NCBI RefSeq assembly: GCF_900129705.1
Contig: NZ_FQWO01000002.1
Coordinates: 310,001 to 374,000, forward strand
Direction of reading: 5' to 3'
From: Flavobacterium granuli
GTDB lineage: Bacteria > Bacteroidota > Bacteroidia > Flavobacteriales > Flavobacteriaceae
DNA: 64,000 nt
The notes under the pieces are model-generated. The model ran no database searches. It worked only from the letters and a program-made list of their open reading frames with translations, and was not told the DNA's origin. Shown here one piece after another: positions 54,194 through 62,550 of this stretch. How positions within the stretch are numbered: the stretch's first letter is position 1; every line of letters starts with the position of its first letter. The position numbers were made by a program, and so were the translations under genes.

Positions 54194-55747
54194 ATGATAA
54201 CAATAGCAGATCAATTTGGAATGAAAGAAGCTTTTGCACAATTGGGCATTAAAGACATAAATGAAGGGACTTCAACAGGTTTGAATCACTTTGCAAATGG
54301 AGCGATTCTTGAAAGTTATTCGCCTGTGGATGGCAAATTGATTGCATCCGTAAAAACTTCAACTCCGGAAGATTATGAAAAAGTGATGCAGGCTGCTACC
54401 GCCGCTTTTAAAACTTTCAGATTGATGCCTGCACCGCAACGTGGTGAAATTGTGCGTCAATTTGGAGATAAATTACGTGAGAAAAAGGAAGCTTTAGGTA
54501 AGTTGGTTTCTTACGAAATGGGTAAATCATTACAAGAAGGTTATGGTGAAGTACAGGAAATGATTGATATCTGTGATTTTGCAGTGGGTCTTTCCCGTCA
54601 ATTGTACGGATTAACCATGCATTCTGAGCGTCCGGGACACAGAATGTATGAGCAATACCATTCATTGGGAATTGTTGGAATTATTTCTGCTTTCAACTTT
54701 CCGGTAGCGGTTTGGTCTTGGAATACTGCCTTGGCTTTGATTTGTGGTGATGTTTGCGTTTGGAAACCCTCTGAAAAAACACCACTTTGTGGAATTGCTT
54801 GTCAGAATATCATTGCTGAGGTAATTAAGGAAAACAATCTTCCGGAAGGAATTTCGTGTTTAATCAACGGGGATTATAAAATAGGAGAGTTAATGAGTGC
54901 CGATAAACGCATCCCATTACTATCTGCTACCGGATCCACTCGTATGGGCAAAATTGTTGCGCAAACTGTGGCGGGACGTTTAGGGAAAACATTATTAGAA
55001 CTAGGAGGAAACAATGCCATTATTGTAACACCGGATGCCGATATAAAAATGACCGTTATTGGTGCCGTTTTTGGAGCGGTAGGAACAGCGGGACAAAGAT
55101 GTACTTCTACACGTCGTTTAATCATTCACGAAAGTATTTATGATAAAGTAAAAGATGCTATAGTTTCGGCTTATGGTCAATTGCGTATTGGGAATCCATT
55201 GGACGAAAACAATCATGTTGGTCCGCTGATCGATACTCATGCTGTTGAAATGTACAATAGAGCATTGACTAAAGTGGTAGAAGAAGGAGGGAAAATTCTT
55301 GTTGAGGGTGGTGTTCTTTCTGGCGAAGGATACGAAAGTGGCTGTTATGTTAAGCCAGCTATTGCCGAAGCTGATAATTCTTATGAAATTGTACAACATG
55401 AAACATTTGCTCCGGTATTGTATTTATTGAAATATTCTGGTACTGTAGAAAATGCAATCGATGTTCAAAACGGAGTTGCGCAAGGACTTTCATCAGCCAT
55501 TATGACTAATAATTTAAGAGAAGCGGAACACTTTTTATCTGTTGTAGGTTCTGACTGTGGAATTGCCAATGTGAATATCGGTACTTCCGGAGCTGAAATT
55601 GGTGGTGCTTTTGGTGGAGAAAAAGAAACAGGCGGCGGCCGTGAATCTGGGTCTGATGCTTGGAAAATCTACATGAGAAGACAAACTAATACAATCAATT
55701 ATACGACAAGTTTGCCTTTGGCACAGGGAATAAAATTCGATTTGTAA
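54194..55747 (+). CDS. ALDH7-type aldehyde dehydrogenase (aminoadipate-semialdehyde-like)
   Basis: 517 residues from ATG at 54194 (MITIADQFG); an in-frame ATG at 54080 would add 38 residues of mostly hydrophobic, poorly conserved sequence. ALDH7 hallmarks are YHSLGIVGIISAFNFPVAVW, VWKPSEKTPLC, the catalytic pair LELGGNN (Glu about 271) and GTAGQRCTSTRRL (Cys about 305), and FGGEKETGGGRESGSDAWK. The ALDH7 family oxidises alpha-aminoadipic semialdehyde and related aldehydes with NAD+. Neighbouring the HAO gene it could instead serve a semialdehyde of tryptophan breakdown; the sequence supports ALDH7 better. A terminator follows. Confidence 0.9.
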   Translation: MITIADQFGMKEAFAQLGIKDINEGTSTGLNHFANGAILESYSPVDGKLIASVKTSTPEDYEKVMQAATAAFKTFRLMPAPQRGEIVRQFGDKLREKKEALGKLVSYEMGKSLQEGYGEVQEMIDICDFAVGLSRQLYGLTMHSERPGHRMYEQYHSLGIVGIISAFNFPVAVWSWNTALALICGDVCVWKPSEKTPLCGIACQNIIAEVIKENNLPEGISCLINGDYKIGELMSADKRIPLLSATGSTRMGKIVAQTVAGRLGKTLLELGGNNAIIVTPDADIKMTVIGAVFGAVGTAGQRCTSTRRLIIHESIYDKVKDAIVSAYGQLRIGNPLDENNHVGPLIDTHAVEMYNRALTKVVEEGGKILVEGGVLSGEGYESGCYVKPAIAEADNSYEIVQHETFAPVLYLLKYSGTVENAIDVQNGVAQGLSSAIMTNNLREAEHFLSVVGSDCGIANVNIGTSGAEIGGAFGGEKETGGGRESGSDAWKIYMRRQTNTINYTTSLPLAQGIKFDL

Positions 55748-55764
55748 TAGAATTTAATCCTACT

Positions 55765-55803
55765 AAAAAAGGCAATTTGAAATCAATCAAATTGCCTTTT
55801 TTT
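55765..55803. terminator. Bidirectional terminator between the aldehyde dehydrogenase and the DUF6646-like gene
   Basis: AAAAAAGGCAATTTGA pairs with TCAAATTGCCTTTTTT around a six-base loop. It has A and T runs on its two sides and lies between convergent genes. Confidence 0.9.
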
Positions 55804-55827
55804 ATAATTTAGAGATTTTAATCCTGC

Positions 55828-56325
55828 TTATAAATTGAATGAAGCTCCAATATTAAACACAAACTGGTTGTTTAATTTATCAAAACCTATTGGATCCGTT
55901 TTATAACTGGCTAATGGAATTCCGGCTTCGGTAAAAATACCAAAACCTTCAGTGAAGAAATAACGGAATCCTAAATGGGCACCAAAATTTCTTAAGCCTA
56001 AATCAAGTCCTGGATAAATATCCATTTTTTCATCAAGTTGAAAAACATTTCCCATATTTGCATTGAATCGGAATTTTAGGTCAAATCGATCTCCAAACTC
56101 GGGTTTGTTTCCTAGCGCATCTGTATCGACAGAGAGCAGATAGGAAGACGCAAAACCATAGGACATGTTCTCTCCGATTCCAAAATCAGAAGAAACTCCA
56201 ATTCCTGTTCCTCCGTTTTGAATATTTGCGCCAAGATTGAATTTTGCGTCTCCTTTGCCTTTAAAGGCTTGAGCATTTAGGAATCCAACGAATAATAGTA
56301 ACGATATTGTAACAATTTTTTTCAT
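55828..56325 (-). CDS. Small outer-membrane beta-barrel protein (DUF6646-like)
   Basis: 165 residues. The signal peptide ends GFLNAQ. The mature part alternates strands (AKFNLGANIQNGGTGIGVSSDFGIG, MSYGFASSYLL, RFDLKFRFNANMG, LGLRNFGAHLGFRYFF), each quoted in part, and ends FVFNIGASFNL. This fits an 8-strand outer-membrane barrel with a polar C-terminal end. A -7 word (TATTTTTG, 56356-56349) lies just before the start. No function is known; the DUF6646 label is from memory and approximate. Confidence 0.78.
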   Translation of the reverse strand: MKKIVTISLLLFVGFLNAQAFKGKGDAKFNLGANIQNGGTGIGVSSDFGIGENMSYGFASSYLLSVDTDALGNKPEFGDRFDLKFRFNANMGNVFQLDEKMDIYPGLDLGLRNFGAHLGFRYFFTEGFGIFTEAGIPLASYKTDPIGFDKLNNQFVFNIGASFNL

Positions 56326-56348
56326 ATTCTATAAATTTTAAATTTCAA

Positions 56349-56356
56349 CAAAAATA
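56349..56356 (-). promoter_or_regulatory. -7 element (TATTTTTG) of the small barrel gene
   Basis: A perfect TAnnTTTG word on the minus strand, 24 bp before the start and inside the gap after the metallophosphoesterase gene. Confidence 0.45.
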
Positions 56357-56367
56357 GTTTAAATAAA

Positions 56368-57093
56368 CTAATTCCTACCTTTTTCATCAAAATACAAATT
56401 ATTTAAGGGTTCGCTTTGCCAAAATTCTTTGCTATTAACATCCATAACAGTCAGAGGGCCTTTGAAAGCAGCTCCGGTGTCAATATTCCATACGCAAGCC
56501 ATTTGTACAGGAACGGTTTCACCAATGCGAGAAACTGGCGTGTGTCCTATGTAGATTTCATTGTATAAGGTAAGTCTTTTTGGATATAATACATCCGAAG
56601 GTTTTATGCTTTTGTCTAGAGCTAAAGCAGTTTCCCATAATGTTCTGTCCCAATAAAAGGATTCGGGAAAGTATTCATAGGCTACTCCATTCATATTGGT
56701 AAATCCGGCATGAATAAACAAGCGCATTTTATCGTCCAGATGGTAATCTTCTAATGATTGTAAGAATTCAATGTGTCTTTGACGTCTTTCTTCATTTACT
56801 GATTCATAGGCTGTAACAGTAGATTCACCACCATGTTTGTGCCATAAGAGATTGTCTTTATTGTCTTTTAGCCAATGGAGTAATAAATCGTCATGGTTGC
56901 CTCTGATGAAAATGCAGTCGTTAGTTGTTCTTAACTGGATCAAAAAATCGATGACTTGAGGAGATTGACTCCAGCCATCTACATAATCCCCCAAAAAAAT
57001 TAAACGGTCTTTTGAGGTTACTTTGGCTCTTTCCATGATTTGATGTAATGCTCGCAAGCCACCATGAATGTCACCTATTACTAATGTTCTCAT
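56368..57093 (-). CDS. Metallophosphoesterase (serine/threonine phosphatase type)
   Basis: 241 residues, soluble. It has the calcineurin-like motifs in order: VIGDIHGG (D-x-H, about 5-10), FLGDYVDGW (G-D-x-x-D, about 34-40), IRGNHDDLL (G-N-H-D/E, about 66-72), LFIHAGF (His about 126) and IGHTPVSR (His about 192). The layout matches the PrpA/ApaH-like bacterial phosphatase branch. It could dephosphorylate proteins or cleave Ap4A; the sequence does not decide. No operon partner is obvious. It ends 42 bp before the next gene's start. Confidence 0.92.
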   Translation of the reverse strand: MRTLVIGDIHGGLRALHQIMERAKVTSKDRLIFLGDYVDGWSQSPQVIDFLIQLRTTNDCIFIRGNHDDLLLHWLKDNKDNLLWHKHGGESTVTAYESVNEERRQRHIEFLQSLEDYHLDDKMRLFIHAGFTNMNGVAYEYFPESFYWDRTLWETALALDKSIKPSDVLYPKRLTLYNEIYIGHTPVSRIGETVPVQMACVWNIDTGAAFKGPLTVMDVNSKEFWQSEPLNNLYFDEKGRN

Positions 57094-57419
57094 TTGTTGT
57101 GTTCTCTATAATATTTCATAAAATTACGCAAAAGACTTAGGAAGACAGCGTTTTTCTATAGGTTTTTTACAGCATGAAATATCACTAAATTTAGTGATTG
57201 CTTGTAAAACAAAATAGAATTATATTTATAAAAAAATTAAAGCTTTAAAAATGAATGCAATTATTGCTTTTACACTACTGTTGGTTCATATAGTTTGCAA
57301 TCTGATCAATGACATTTTATTTGCGTAGAACGTTACCGCTAATTCAATCAGCATAAATAATTAAGAGATTCCGTTTAGGATTGAAAGGGAAAGTCATGTC
57401 CTTTGGTAAAATTTTGAGT
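57094..57419. other. Intergenic region of 326 bp with one tiny hydrophobic frame
   Basis: This A+T-rich stretch between two minus-strand genes has no clear terminator or promoter. It contains one short plus-strand frame at 57251-57328, listed separately. I see nothing else in it. Confidence 0.45.
57251..57328 (+). CDS. Possible 25-residue hydrophobic peptide
   Basis: ATG to TAG encodes MNAIIAFTLLLVHIVCNLIN followed by DILFA, a single predicted membrane helix. It is antisense to nothing and lies in an otherwise empty gap on the opposite strand to its neighbours. There is no promoter word or ribosome site to support it. It could be a small membrane peptide or toxin-like frame, or chance. Confidence 0.2.
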   Translation: MNAIIAFTLLLVHIVCNLINDILFA

Positions 57420-58559
57420 TTAAGGCACATCATACTTCATTTTTCTTAAGATACGCATAGCTTCCTTAAAGGAGAGATAGATTGGTGGATAGGGTTTCAA
57501 AAAAGGTTTGGCATCAATTAGTTTCTCTTTGGCTTCTTCAAAACCGTTGAGGTAACAAATCATAAATGTCGAGGGCAAATTCTCTAAATCTTTATGTTCT
57601 CTTTCATTTAAAGAAAACCCTTTTTCTAACTTACTCAACAAAGCGATATTGGAGTTGTAGATATGGTAAAGCATTTTTCTATTGAATTCTGGCGGTTGAA
57701 AAAGCATTTTATTTTCAATTTTATAATAGCCATTTTCATAGAAATATATTGTTTTTTCTTCTAATGGATAATAACTTGTTCGGTCATTTAAACCCAAAGG
57801 AAGGTATTCCGTAATTGTAAATGAATCCTCATCACAACTAATGGTAACCACATCCTGTGTCGAATAAAACAGTTTGATTTGCTCATTTATCAATTCAATG
57901 TCCACTCGGGAAAGATAGATTTTATCTCGTACTTTTTTAGGGATTCCAGCCCAGCAAATGACAAATAATTCCTTAAAAACCTTGTATTTTGGGGACATGT
58001 CTTTGTGGCGGTAATTCATAAAGTCAAATACGCCATCCAAAGTATATTTGATGTTGTTTCTGGAAATATTTTCAATACTTAGGACGGTTTCTACATTTTG
58101 ATAATTTTTTTCAACCGTGCCTTCGGTAGGTGTCGTATTGCTTCCTCGTCTGATGAAAATGCTGTTAGCAGGAATCGTATGAATTCCTTTTTTAAAAAGA
58201 GAAGTTTTCTTTTTAGGTTTTATAGTTACTAAACCCACGACCTTATCTTTTGAAAGATTGGGAAATGGAATGTTTTCATATTGAATTTTAGGCGGATTTT
58301 CCAGATAGGCATTCACGAGGTTCTGAATTCGGCTATCGTCAAAAAAATCATCGCCTACAATGTCATTGTCCTGATCTTCGACACCCACCACAATATAAGA
58401 ATTGTTTAAAGGGTTAGAATTAGATAACGCACAAATGTGTTTCAGAAATTTTGCTTTTCCTTCTCGAGTGTGTAAATTCAATTGCCTTTTTTTATCATAA
58501 AAACTGTTTTCATCGTTGTGCGCGAGCAGGTTTTTTACTAGTAGGCGTTTGTTGATCAT
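57420..58559 (-). CDS. AlbA_2 domain protein (Schlafen-like putative DNA/RNA-binding)
   Basis: 379 residues, soluble. Residues about 15-155 match an AlbA_2 domain: FYDKKRQLNLHTREGKAKFLKHICALSNSNPLNNSYIVVGVEDQDN, quoted in part, then IFIRRGSNTTPTEG, the usual domain end. The C-terminal 220 residues are unlike the helicase or HTH tails seen in many AlbA_2 proteins and I do not recognise them. They are rich in aromatic and charged residues, with a central strand pair around FTITEYLPLGL. AlbA_2 proteins are often called ATP-binding, but the activity is not established. Single gene, no operon partner. Confidence 0.8.
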   Translation of the reverse strand: MINKRLLVKNLLAHNDENSFYDKKRQLNLHTREGKAKFLKHICALSNSNPLNNSYIVVGVEDQDNDIVGDDFFDDSRIQNLVNAYLENPPKIQYENIPFPNLSKDKVVGLVTIKPKKKTSLFKKGIHTIPANSIFIRRGSNTTPTEGTVEKNYQNVETVLSIENISRNNIKYTLDGVFDFMNYRHKDMSPKYKVFKELFVICWAGIPKKVRDKIYLSRVDIELINEQIKLFYSTQDVVTISCDEDSFTITEYLPLGLNDRTSYYPLEEKTIYFYENGYYKIENKMLFQPPEFNRKMLYHIYNSNIALLSKLEKGFSLNEREHKDLENLPSTFMICYLNGFEEAKEKLIDAKPFLKPYPPIYLSFKEAMRILRKMKYDVP

Positions 58560-58670
58560 CGGGTAAAGAATAGGATAATTAAAAATGTAATAAATAAACT
58601 GAAGTATTTAGAGTGTAATTTTTCTGTTTTTTTAACGTTGTTAATATACTAATAATTAATAATTAAAGAT

Positions 58671-59516
58671 ATGAAAAGGATGAAATTTTGCGTCTTAGTT
58701 TTTTTTGCAATTACCTTGATGGGATTATTTTTTTGGGGATGTAATGATACTAATGATTCATCAGAAACGTCTAGGGTTAGTGTTCGTATGGTGGATGCTC
58801 CCGGAGATTATGATGAAGTGAATGTGGAGGTTTTGGATGTTTTGATTAAAAGCAATTCAAATGAAGATGATCAGGGATGGATAAGCTTTGGTGATGTAGC
58901 CCATGTAGGCGAAGGAAAAATTTATAATTTGTTAGATTTAACAGGAGGAGTCAATGTTTTATTAGCAGATAATTTGGTTTCTTCTGGAAATTTAGGACAA
59001 ATTCGACTGTTACTTGGGGACCAAAATACGGTTGTTAAGGGAGGGGTAAGTTATCCTTTAAAAACACCCAGTGCTCAACAATCAGGTTTGAAGCTAAAAG
59101 TAAATCAAACCTTAGAAGCGGGTAAATCCTATGAGTTTTTATTGGACTTTGATGTAGCGCATTCGGTAGTAGTGCAAGCAGGAAGCTCGGGTAGTTATAA
59201 CTTACACCCAGTTGTTAGAGTTTCTACAAAAGAAAATACAGGAAGCATTAAAGGGAGAATTATCAGTCCTTCACCATTTCCGGCAGGCTTTGCGGTTGTA
59301 GTGTCAATTCCTGTTGAGGGAGGAACTATCTCAACATTTATGAATTTAGAAACGGGAGCTTTTCTTTTAAACGGGGTTCCGTCTGGGATATATACGCTAA
59401 GTTTAGATCCTGGGCTAACTTCTGTATATGCAATAAAAACCATCGAAAATGTAGTAGTAGTCAATGGAGCAAGTACCGATGTTGGTGATCAAACTTTAGT
59501 TTTGAAACCATTGTAA
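58671..59516 (+). CDS. DUF4382 lipoprotein with carboxypeptidase-regulatory-like C-terminus
   Basis: 281 residues. The signal ends LFFWGC (Cys about 24). Residues about 33-180 are a DUF4382 domain: SRVSVRMVDAPGDYDEVNVEVLDV, in part, GKIYNLLDLTGGVNVLLA and LGQIRLLLGDQNTVV, ending LHPVVRVSTKE. The C-terminal 85 residues (GSIKGRIISPSPFPAGFAVVV to LKPL) are a peptidase-associated beta-sandwich, with the NGVPSGIYTLSLDPG motif. It should be anchored in the envelope, likely the outer membrane. Function unknown. It is a single gene between divergent or opposite neighbours, with a terminator after it. Confidence 0.88.
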   Translation: MKRMKFCVLVFFAITLMGLFFWGCNDTNDSSETSRVSVRMVDAPGDYDEVNVEVLDVLIKSNSNEDDQGWISFGDVAHVGEGKIYNLLDLTGGVNVLLADNLVSSGNLGQIRLLLGDQNTVVKGGVSYPLKTPSAQQSGLKLKVNQTLEAGKSYEFLLDFDVAHSVVVQAGSSGSYNLHPVVRVSTKENTGSIKGRIISPSPFPAGFAVVVSIPVEGGTISTFMNLETGAFLLNGVPSGIYTLSLDPGLTSVYAIKTIENVVVVNGASTDVGDQTLVLKPL

Positions 59517-59531
59517 AAAATTAGTTTTCAT

Positions 59532-59563
59532 AAAAAAAACAGCTAGTTATAGCTGTTTTTTTT
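59532..59563. terminator. Bidirectional terminator after the DUF4382 gene
   Basis: AAAAAAAACAGCTA pairs with TAGCTGTTTTTTTT around a four-base loop, between convergent genes. Confidence 0.85.
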
Positions 59564-59590
59564 ATGATCGTAAATTAGAAGTGGTAAAAA

Positions 59591-60343
59591 TTAATCTCTT
59601 TTTACTATTGTTGAAGAAGCCTGAGCTGTGGGCATCACAATCAAATCGGCAATATTGACGTGATAAGGTCTTGAAATCACAAAATGAATGATGTCAGCAA
59701 TGTCTTCTGCTTGCAAAGGATCAAAGCCTTTATAAACATTTGCAGCTCGGTCTGTATCTCCTTTAAAACGCACTTCGCTGAATTCAGTAGCGACCATTCC
59801 GGGATGAATTGCGCCCACCTTTATTCCAAAAGCATTCAAATCCATTCGCATTCCTTGATTGATGGCATCAACGGCATGTTTTGTGGCGCAATATACATTT
59901 CCATTTGGATACACTTCTTTGGCAGCGGTGGAGCCAATATTTATGATATGACCTGATTTTTTTTCGATCATTCTTGGAATTATGACCTTAGAAACATACA
60001 AAAGGCCTTTTACATTAATGTCAATCATGGCATCCCAATCGTCTAAATCTCCGTTTTGAATTGGGTCTAAACCGTGGGCATTTCCAGCATTATTGATAAG
60101 GATATCAATATTAGAAAAGGCATCGGGTAAAGAAGAAATACTTTCAAAAACAGCTTTTTTGTCCCGAACATCGAATAGTAAAGTATGGGTTTCAGTATGC
60201 TTAGAAAGTTCTCTTTCGAGTTCAATCAAGCGGTCTTCTCGTCTTCCGCAAAGAATAATTTTATAGTTATTTCGGGCTAATAGTTGTGCTGTTGCTTTAC
60301 CAATTCCGCTGGTGGCACCAGTGATAAGGACTGTTTTACTCAT
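59591..60343 (-). CDS. SDR family NADP-dependent oxidoreductase (YdfG-like)
   Basis: 250 residues from ATG at 60343 (MSKTVLIT); an in-frame ATG at 60355 adds MYKT. Classical SDR motifs: GATSGIG (about 8-14), NNAG (about 86-89), the catalytic Ser in IGSTAAKEVYPNGNVYCATKHAV with Y-x3-K (about 154-158), and the basic CGRREDRL after the second strand, which favours NADP. This matches the 3-hydroxy acid/serine dehydrogenase YdfG branch. The likely substrates are 3-hydroxy acids or related aldehydes. It lies 46 bp downstream of an aldo/keto reductase gene, so a shared transcript is likely. Confidence 0.9.
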   Translation of the reverse strand: MSKTVLITGATSGIGKATAQLLARNNYKIILCGRREDRLIELERELSKHTETHTLLFDVRDKKAVFESISSLPDAFSNIDILINNAGNAHGLDPIQNGDLDDWDAMIDINVKGLLYVSKVIIPRMIEKKSGHIINIGSTAAKEVYPNGNVYCATKHAVDAINQGMRMDLNAFGIKVGAIHPGMVATEFSEVRFKGDTDRAANVYKGFDPLQAEDIADIIHFVISRPYHVNIADLIVMPTAQASSTIVKRD

Positions 60344-60388
60344 GGTTTTATACATCTGATTTTTTTGTATCCTAAATTTACCATTGTT

Positions 60389-61261
60389 TTATGGCACGTC
60401 TTCTCCTCTGCTTTCGGCCCAAATGGCAAACCAATCTTCTTTATCCAAATCTAATTCGACTGCTTTCATCAAAGATTGTATTCTGGCCACGTTTACGGTT
60501 CCGGCAATTGGAATTATTCTTGCAGGATGTTTTAAAATCCAGGCAAGTAAAATGGTATCGGCACCCAGACTGTATTTCGATACTAAGGTTCCCAATAATT
60601 TTTTCAAACGGTGGGTTTGTGGGATGTCTTCCCTGAAAACAATTCCTAACGGATTCCATGACATTGGACGAATGTTATGAGCTTGCATGTAGTCAAAACT
60701 ACCGTCAATCATAGGTTCAAAATTAGTCGCAGAGAATTGCACCTGATTGTAGCTAACATTTATTTTCTGGCGAATTAATTCTGTTTGTGATGAAGTGAAA
60801 TTAGAAAGTCCAAAATCAATAATTTTTCCATCGGTTTTTAGTTTTTCTACCGCTTCTGCAATTTCGTCGGCTTGCATCAATGGACTTGGTCTATGAAGCA
60901 AAAAAGCATCCAGATAATCCGTTTGTAAGTTTTTTAAAGACTGTTCTACTGAGGCAATAATATGTGATTTGGAATAATCATAATGTTTGATTTTGTTGTT
61001 TCTGTTTTCCGCTAGCATTTGGATACCGCATTTCGAAATCAGTTGTATCTTTTCTCGAGCAACTTTGCTTGAAGAAAATGCTTTTCCAAAATCAGCCTCG
61101 GTGGTATAGGAGCCATAGATGTCGGCATGGTCAAAGGTGGTTATTTTATTTTCTAAACATACATGAATTATGTTTTCCATTTCCTTTGTCGTGAGGTTTT
61201 TATCCCAAACTCCCCAATTCATGGTGCCAGCAATAATAGGTGATAATGTTGTTTTACTCAT
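60389..61261 (-). CDS. Aldo/keto reductase (YdhF-like)
   Basis: 290 residues. The catalytic tetrad is visible: Asp in FDHADIYGSY (about 45), Tyr of the same motif (about 50), Lys in LISKCGIQ (about 78) and His in LLHRPSPLM (about 121). The NADPH loop appears as RIIPIAGTVNVARIQSLMKAVEL near residue 255, quoted in part. It is a soluble (beta/alpha)8 NADPH enzyme that reduces aldehydes and ketones. It precedes the SDR gene in the same direction, which together suggest a carbonyl-detoxifying pair, an inference. Confidence 0.9.
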   Translation of the reverse strand: MSKTTLSPIIAGTMNWGVWDKNLTTKEMENIIHVCLENKITTFDHADIYGSYTTEADFGKAFSSSKVAREKIQLISKCGIQMLAENRNNKIKHYDYSKSHIIASVEQSLKNLQTDYLDAFLLHRPSPLMQADEIAEAVEKLKTDGKIIDFGLSNFTSSQTELIRQKINVSYNQVQFSATNFEPMIDGSFDYMQAHNIRPMSWNPLGIVFREDIPQTHRLKKLLGTLVSKYSLGADTILLAWILKHPARIIPIAGTVNVARIQSLMKAVELDLDKEDWFAIWAESRGEDVP

Positions 61262-61473
61262 GGGTTTTATTTTTTATTAAAAAGTGTAAATTCTCTGTTT
61301 TGAAGTATATTTTTCAAAGTTCTTAAAAATATAAAAATTGAATCATAATTCATCCTTAAAATTAGGCTATAAATTGAAGTTTTAACCATTTTTTAACATC
61401 TTCCTTCTAAAAAAAAATTCAATTTGCACTACCAAAAGAAAGGGGTACAATTCAAGGGTTTAAAAATAATAAT

Positions 61474-62478
61474 ATGGAAGAAAATACAGCGACTGTAGAC
61501 ATTAGAGCAATCAATGAGAAAATTGAAAGAGAGAGTGCTTTTATAGATCTCCTTAGTATGGAAATGAACAAGGTGATTGTGGGTCAAAAGCACATGGTAG
61601 AACGATTGTTGATCGGGCTTTTAGGCCAAGGACATATATTATTGGAAGGAGTTCCGGGATTAGCAAAAACATTAGCGATAAATACACTTTCGCAGGCCGT
61701 TCACGGTTCGTTCAGCAGAATACAGTTTACACCTGATTTATTGCCTGCCGACGTTGTGGGAACCATGATTTATAACATAAAGCAAAATGAATTTTCCATA
61801 AAAAAAGGACCAATTTTTGCCAATTTCGTACTTGCAGATGAGATTAACCGTGCACCGGCCAAAGTGCAATCAGCATTATTGGAAGCGATGCAGGAAAAAC
61901 AGGTGACCATTGGAGACACTACTTTTAAGTTAGACAGACCTTTCTTGGTTTTGGCTACGCAGAATCCAATTGAACAAGAAGGAACCTATCAGCTTCCGGA
62001 AGCCCAAGTCGATCGTTTCATGTTGAAAACAGTTATTGACTATCCTAAAATTGATGAAGAGCGAATGGTAATTCGTCAAAATCTAAAAGGAAGCTACGAG
62101 AAAGTAAACCAAGTAGTTTCTGTAGAACAAATTTTGCGTGCCCAAGAAGCGGTTCGTGAAGTGTATATGGATGAAAAAATAGAGAAATACATTTTGGATA
62201 TTATTTTCGCCACACGTTACCCTGAAAAATATAAATTGGCCGATTTAAAACCATTAATCAGTTTTGGAGCCTCGCCACGTGGAAGTATCAACTTAGCCAA
62301 TGCGGCCAAATGTTATGCTTTTATCAAACGTCGCGGTTATGTGATTCCGGAAGATGTTCGCGCTGTGGTTCATGATGTATTACGTCACAGAATTGGGGTT
62401 ACCTATGAGGCAGAAGCTGAAAATGTGACTTCGGTCGATATCATCAATAAAATCATAAACGAAGTAGAAGTACCTTAA
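61474..62478 (+). CDS. MoxR family AAA+ ATPase
   Basis: 334 residues. Walker A is GVPGLAKT (about 53-60), Walker B is VLADEINRAPAKVQSALLEAMQE (about 118-140, in part), sensor 1 is in VLATQNPIEQEG, and the C-terminal lid has SFGASPRGSINLANAAKCYA. This is the MoxR-proper subfamily, which acts as a chaperone for von Willebrand-domain proteins. It heads a Bat-type operon: a DUF58 protein follows after 72 bp and a BatD-like membrane protein after that. A degenerate -7-like TCAATTTG lies about 50 bp upstream. Confidence 0.95.
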   Translation: MEENTATVDIRAINEKIERESAFIDLLSMEMNKVIVGQKHMVERLLIGLLGQGHILLEGVPGLAKTLAINTLSQAVHGSFSRIQFTPDLLPADVVGTMIYNIKQNEFSIKKGPIFANFVLADEINRAPAKVQSALLEAMQEKQVTIGDTTFKLDRPFLVLATQNPIEQEGTYQLPEAQVDRFMLKTVIDYPKIDEERMVIRQNLKGSYEKVNQVVSVEQILRAQEAVREVYMDEKIEKYILDIIFATRYPEKYKLADLKPLISFGASPRGSINLANAAKCYAFIKRRGYVIPEDVRAVVHDVLRHRIGVTYEAEAENVTSVDIINKIINEVEVP

Positions 62479-62480
62479 TT

Positions 62481-62550
62481 TAGTTTGCAGTAATCAGTAT
62501 TCAGTTAGCAGTAACTGATTATTGACCACTAAACACTGAACACTGAACTT
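62481..62550. repeat. Low-complexity word-repeat spacer between moxR and the DUF58 gene
   Basis: GTTTGCAGTAATCAGTATTC with related CAGT words on one side and CTGATTATTG, ACACTGAACACTGAAC words on the other, so the two halves can pair loosely. The style matches the sufC-sufD spacer. Confidence 0.7.
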
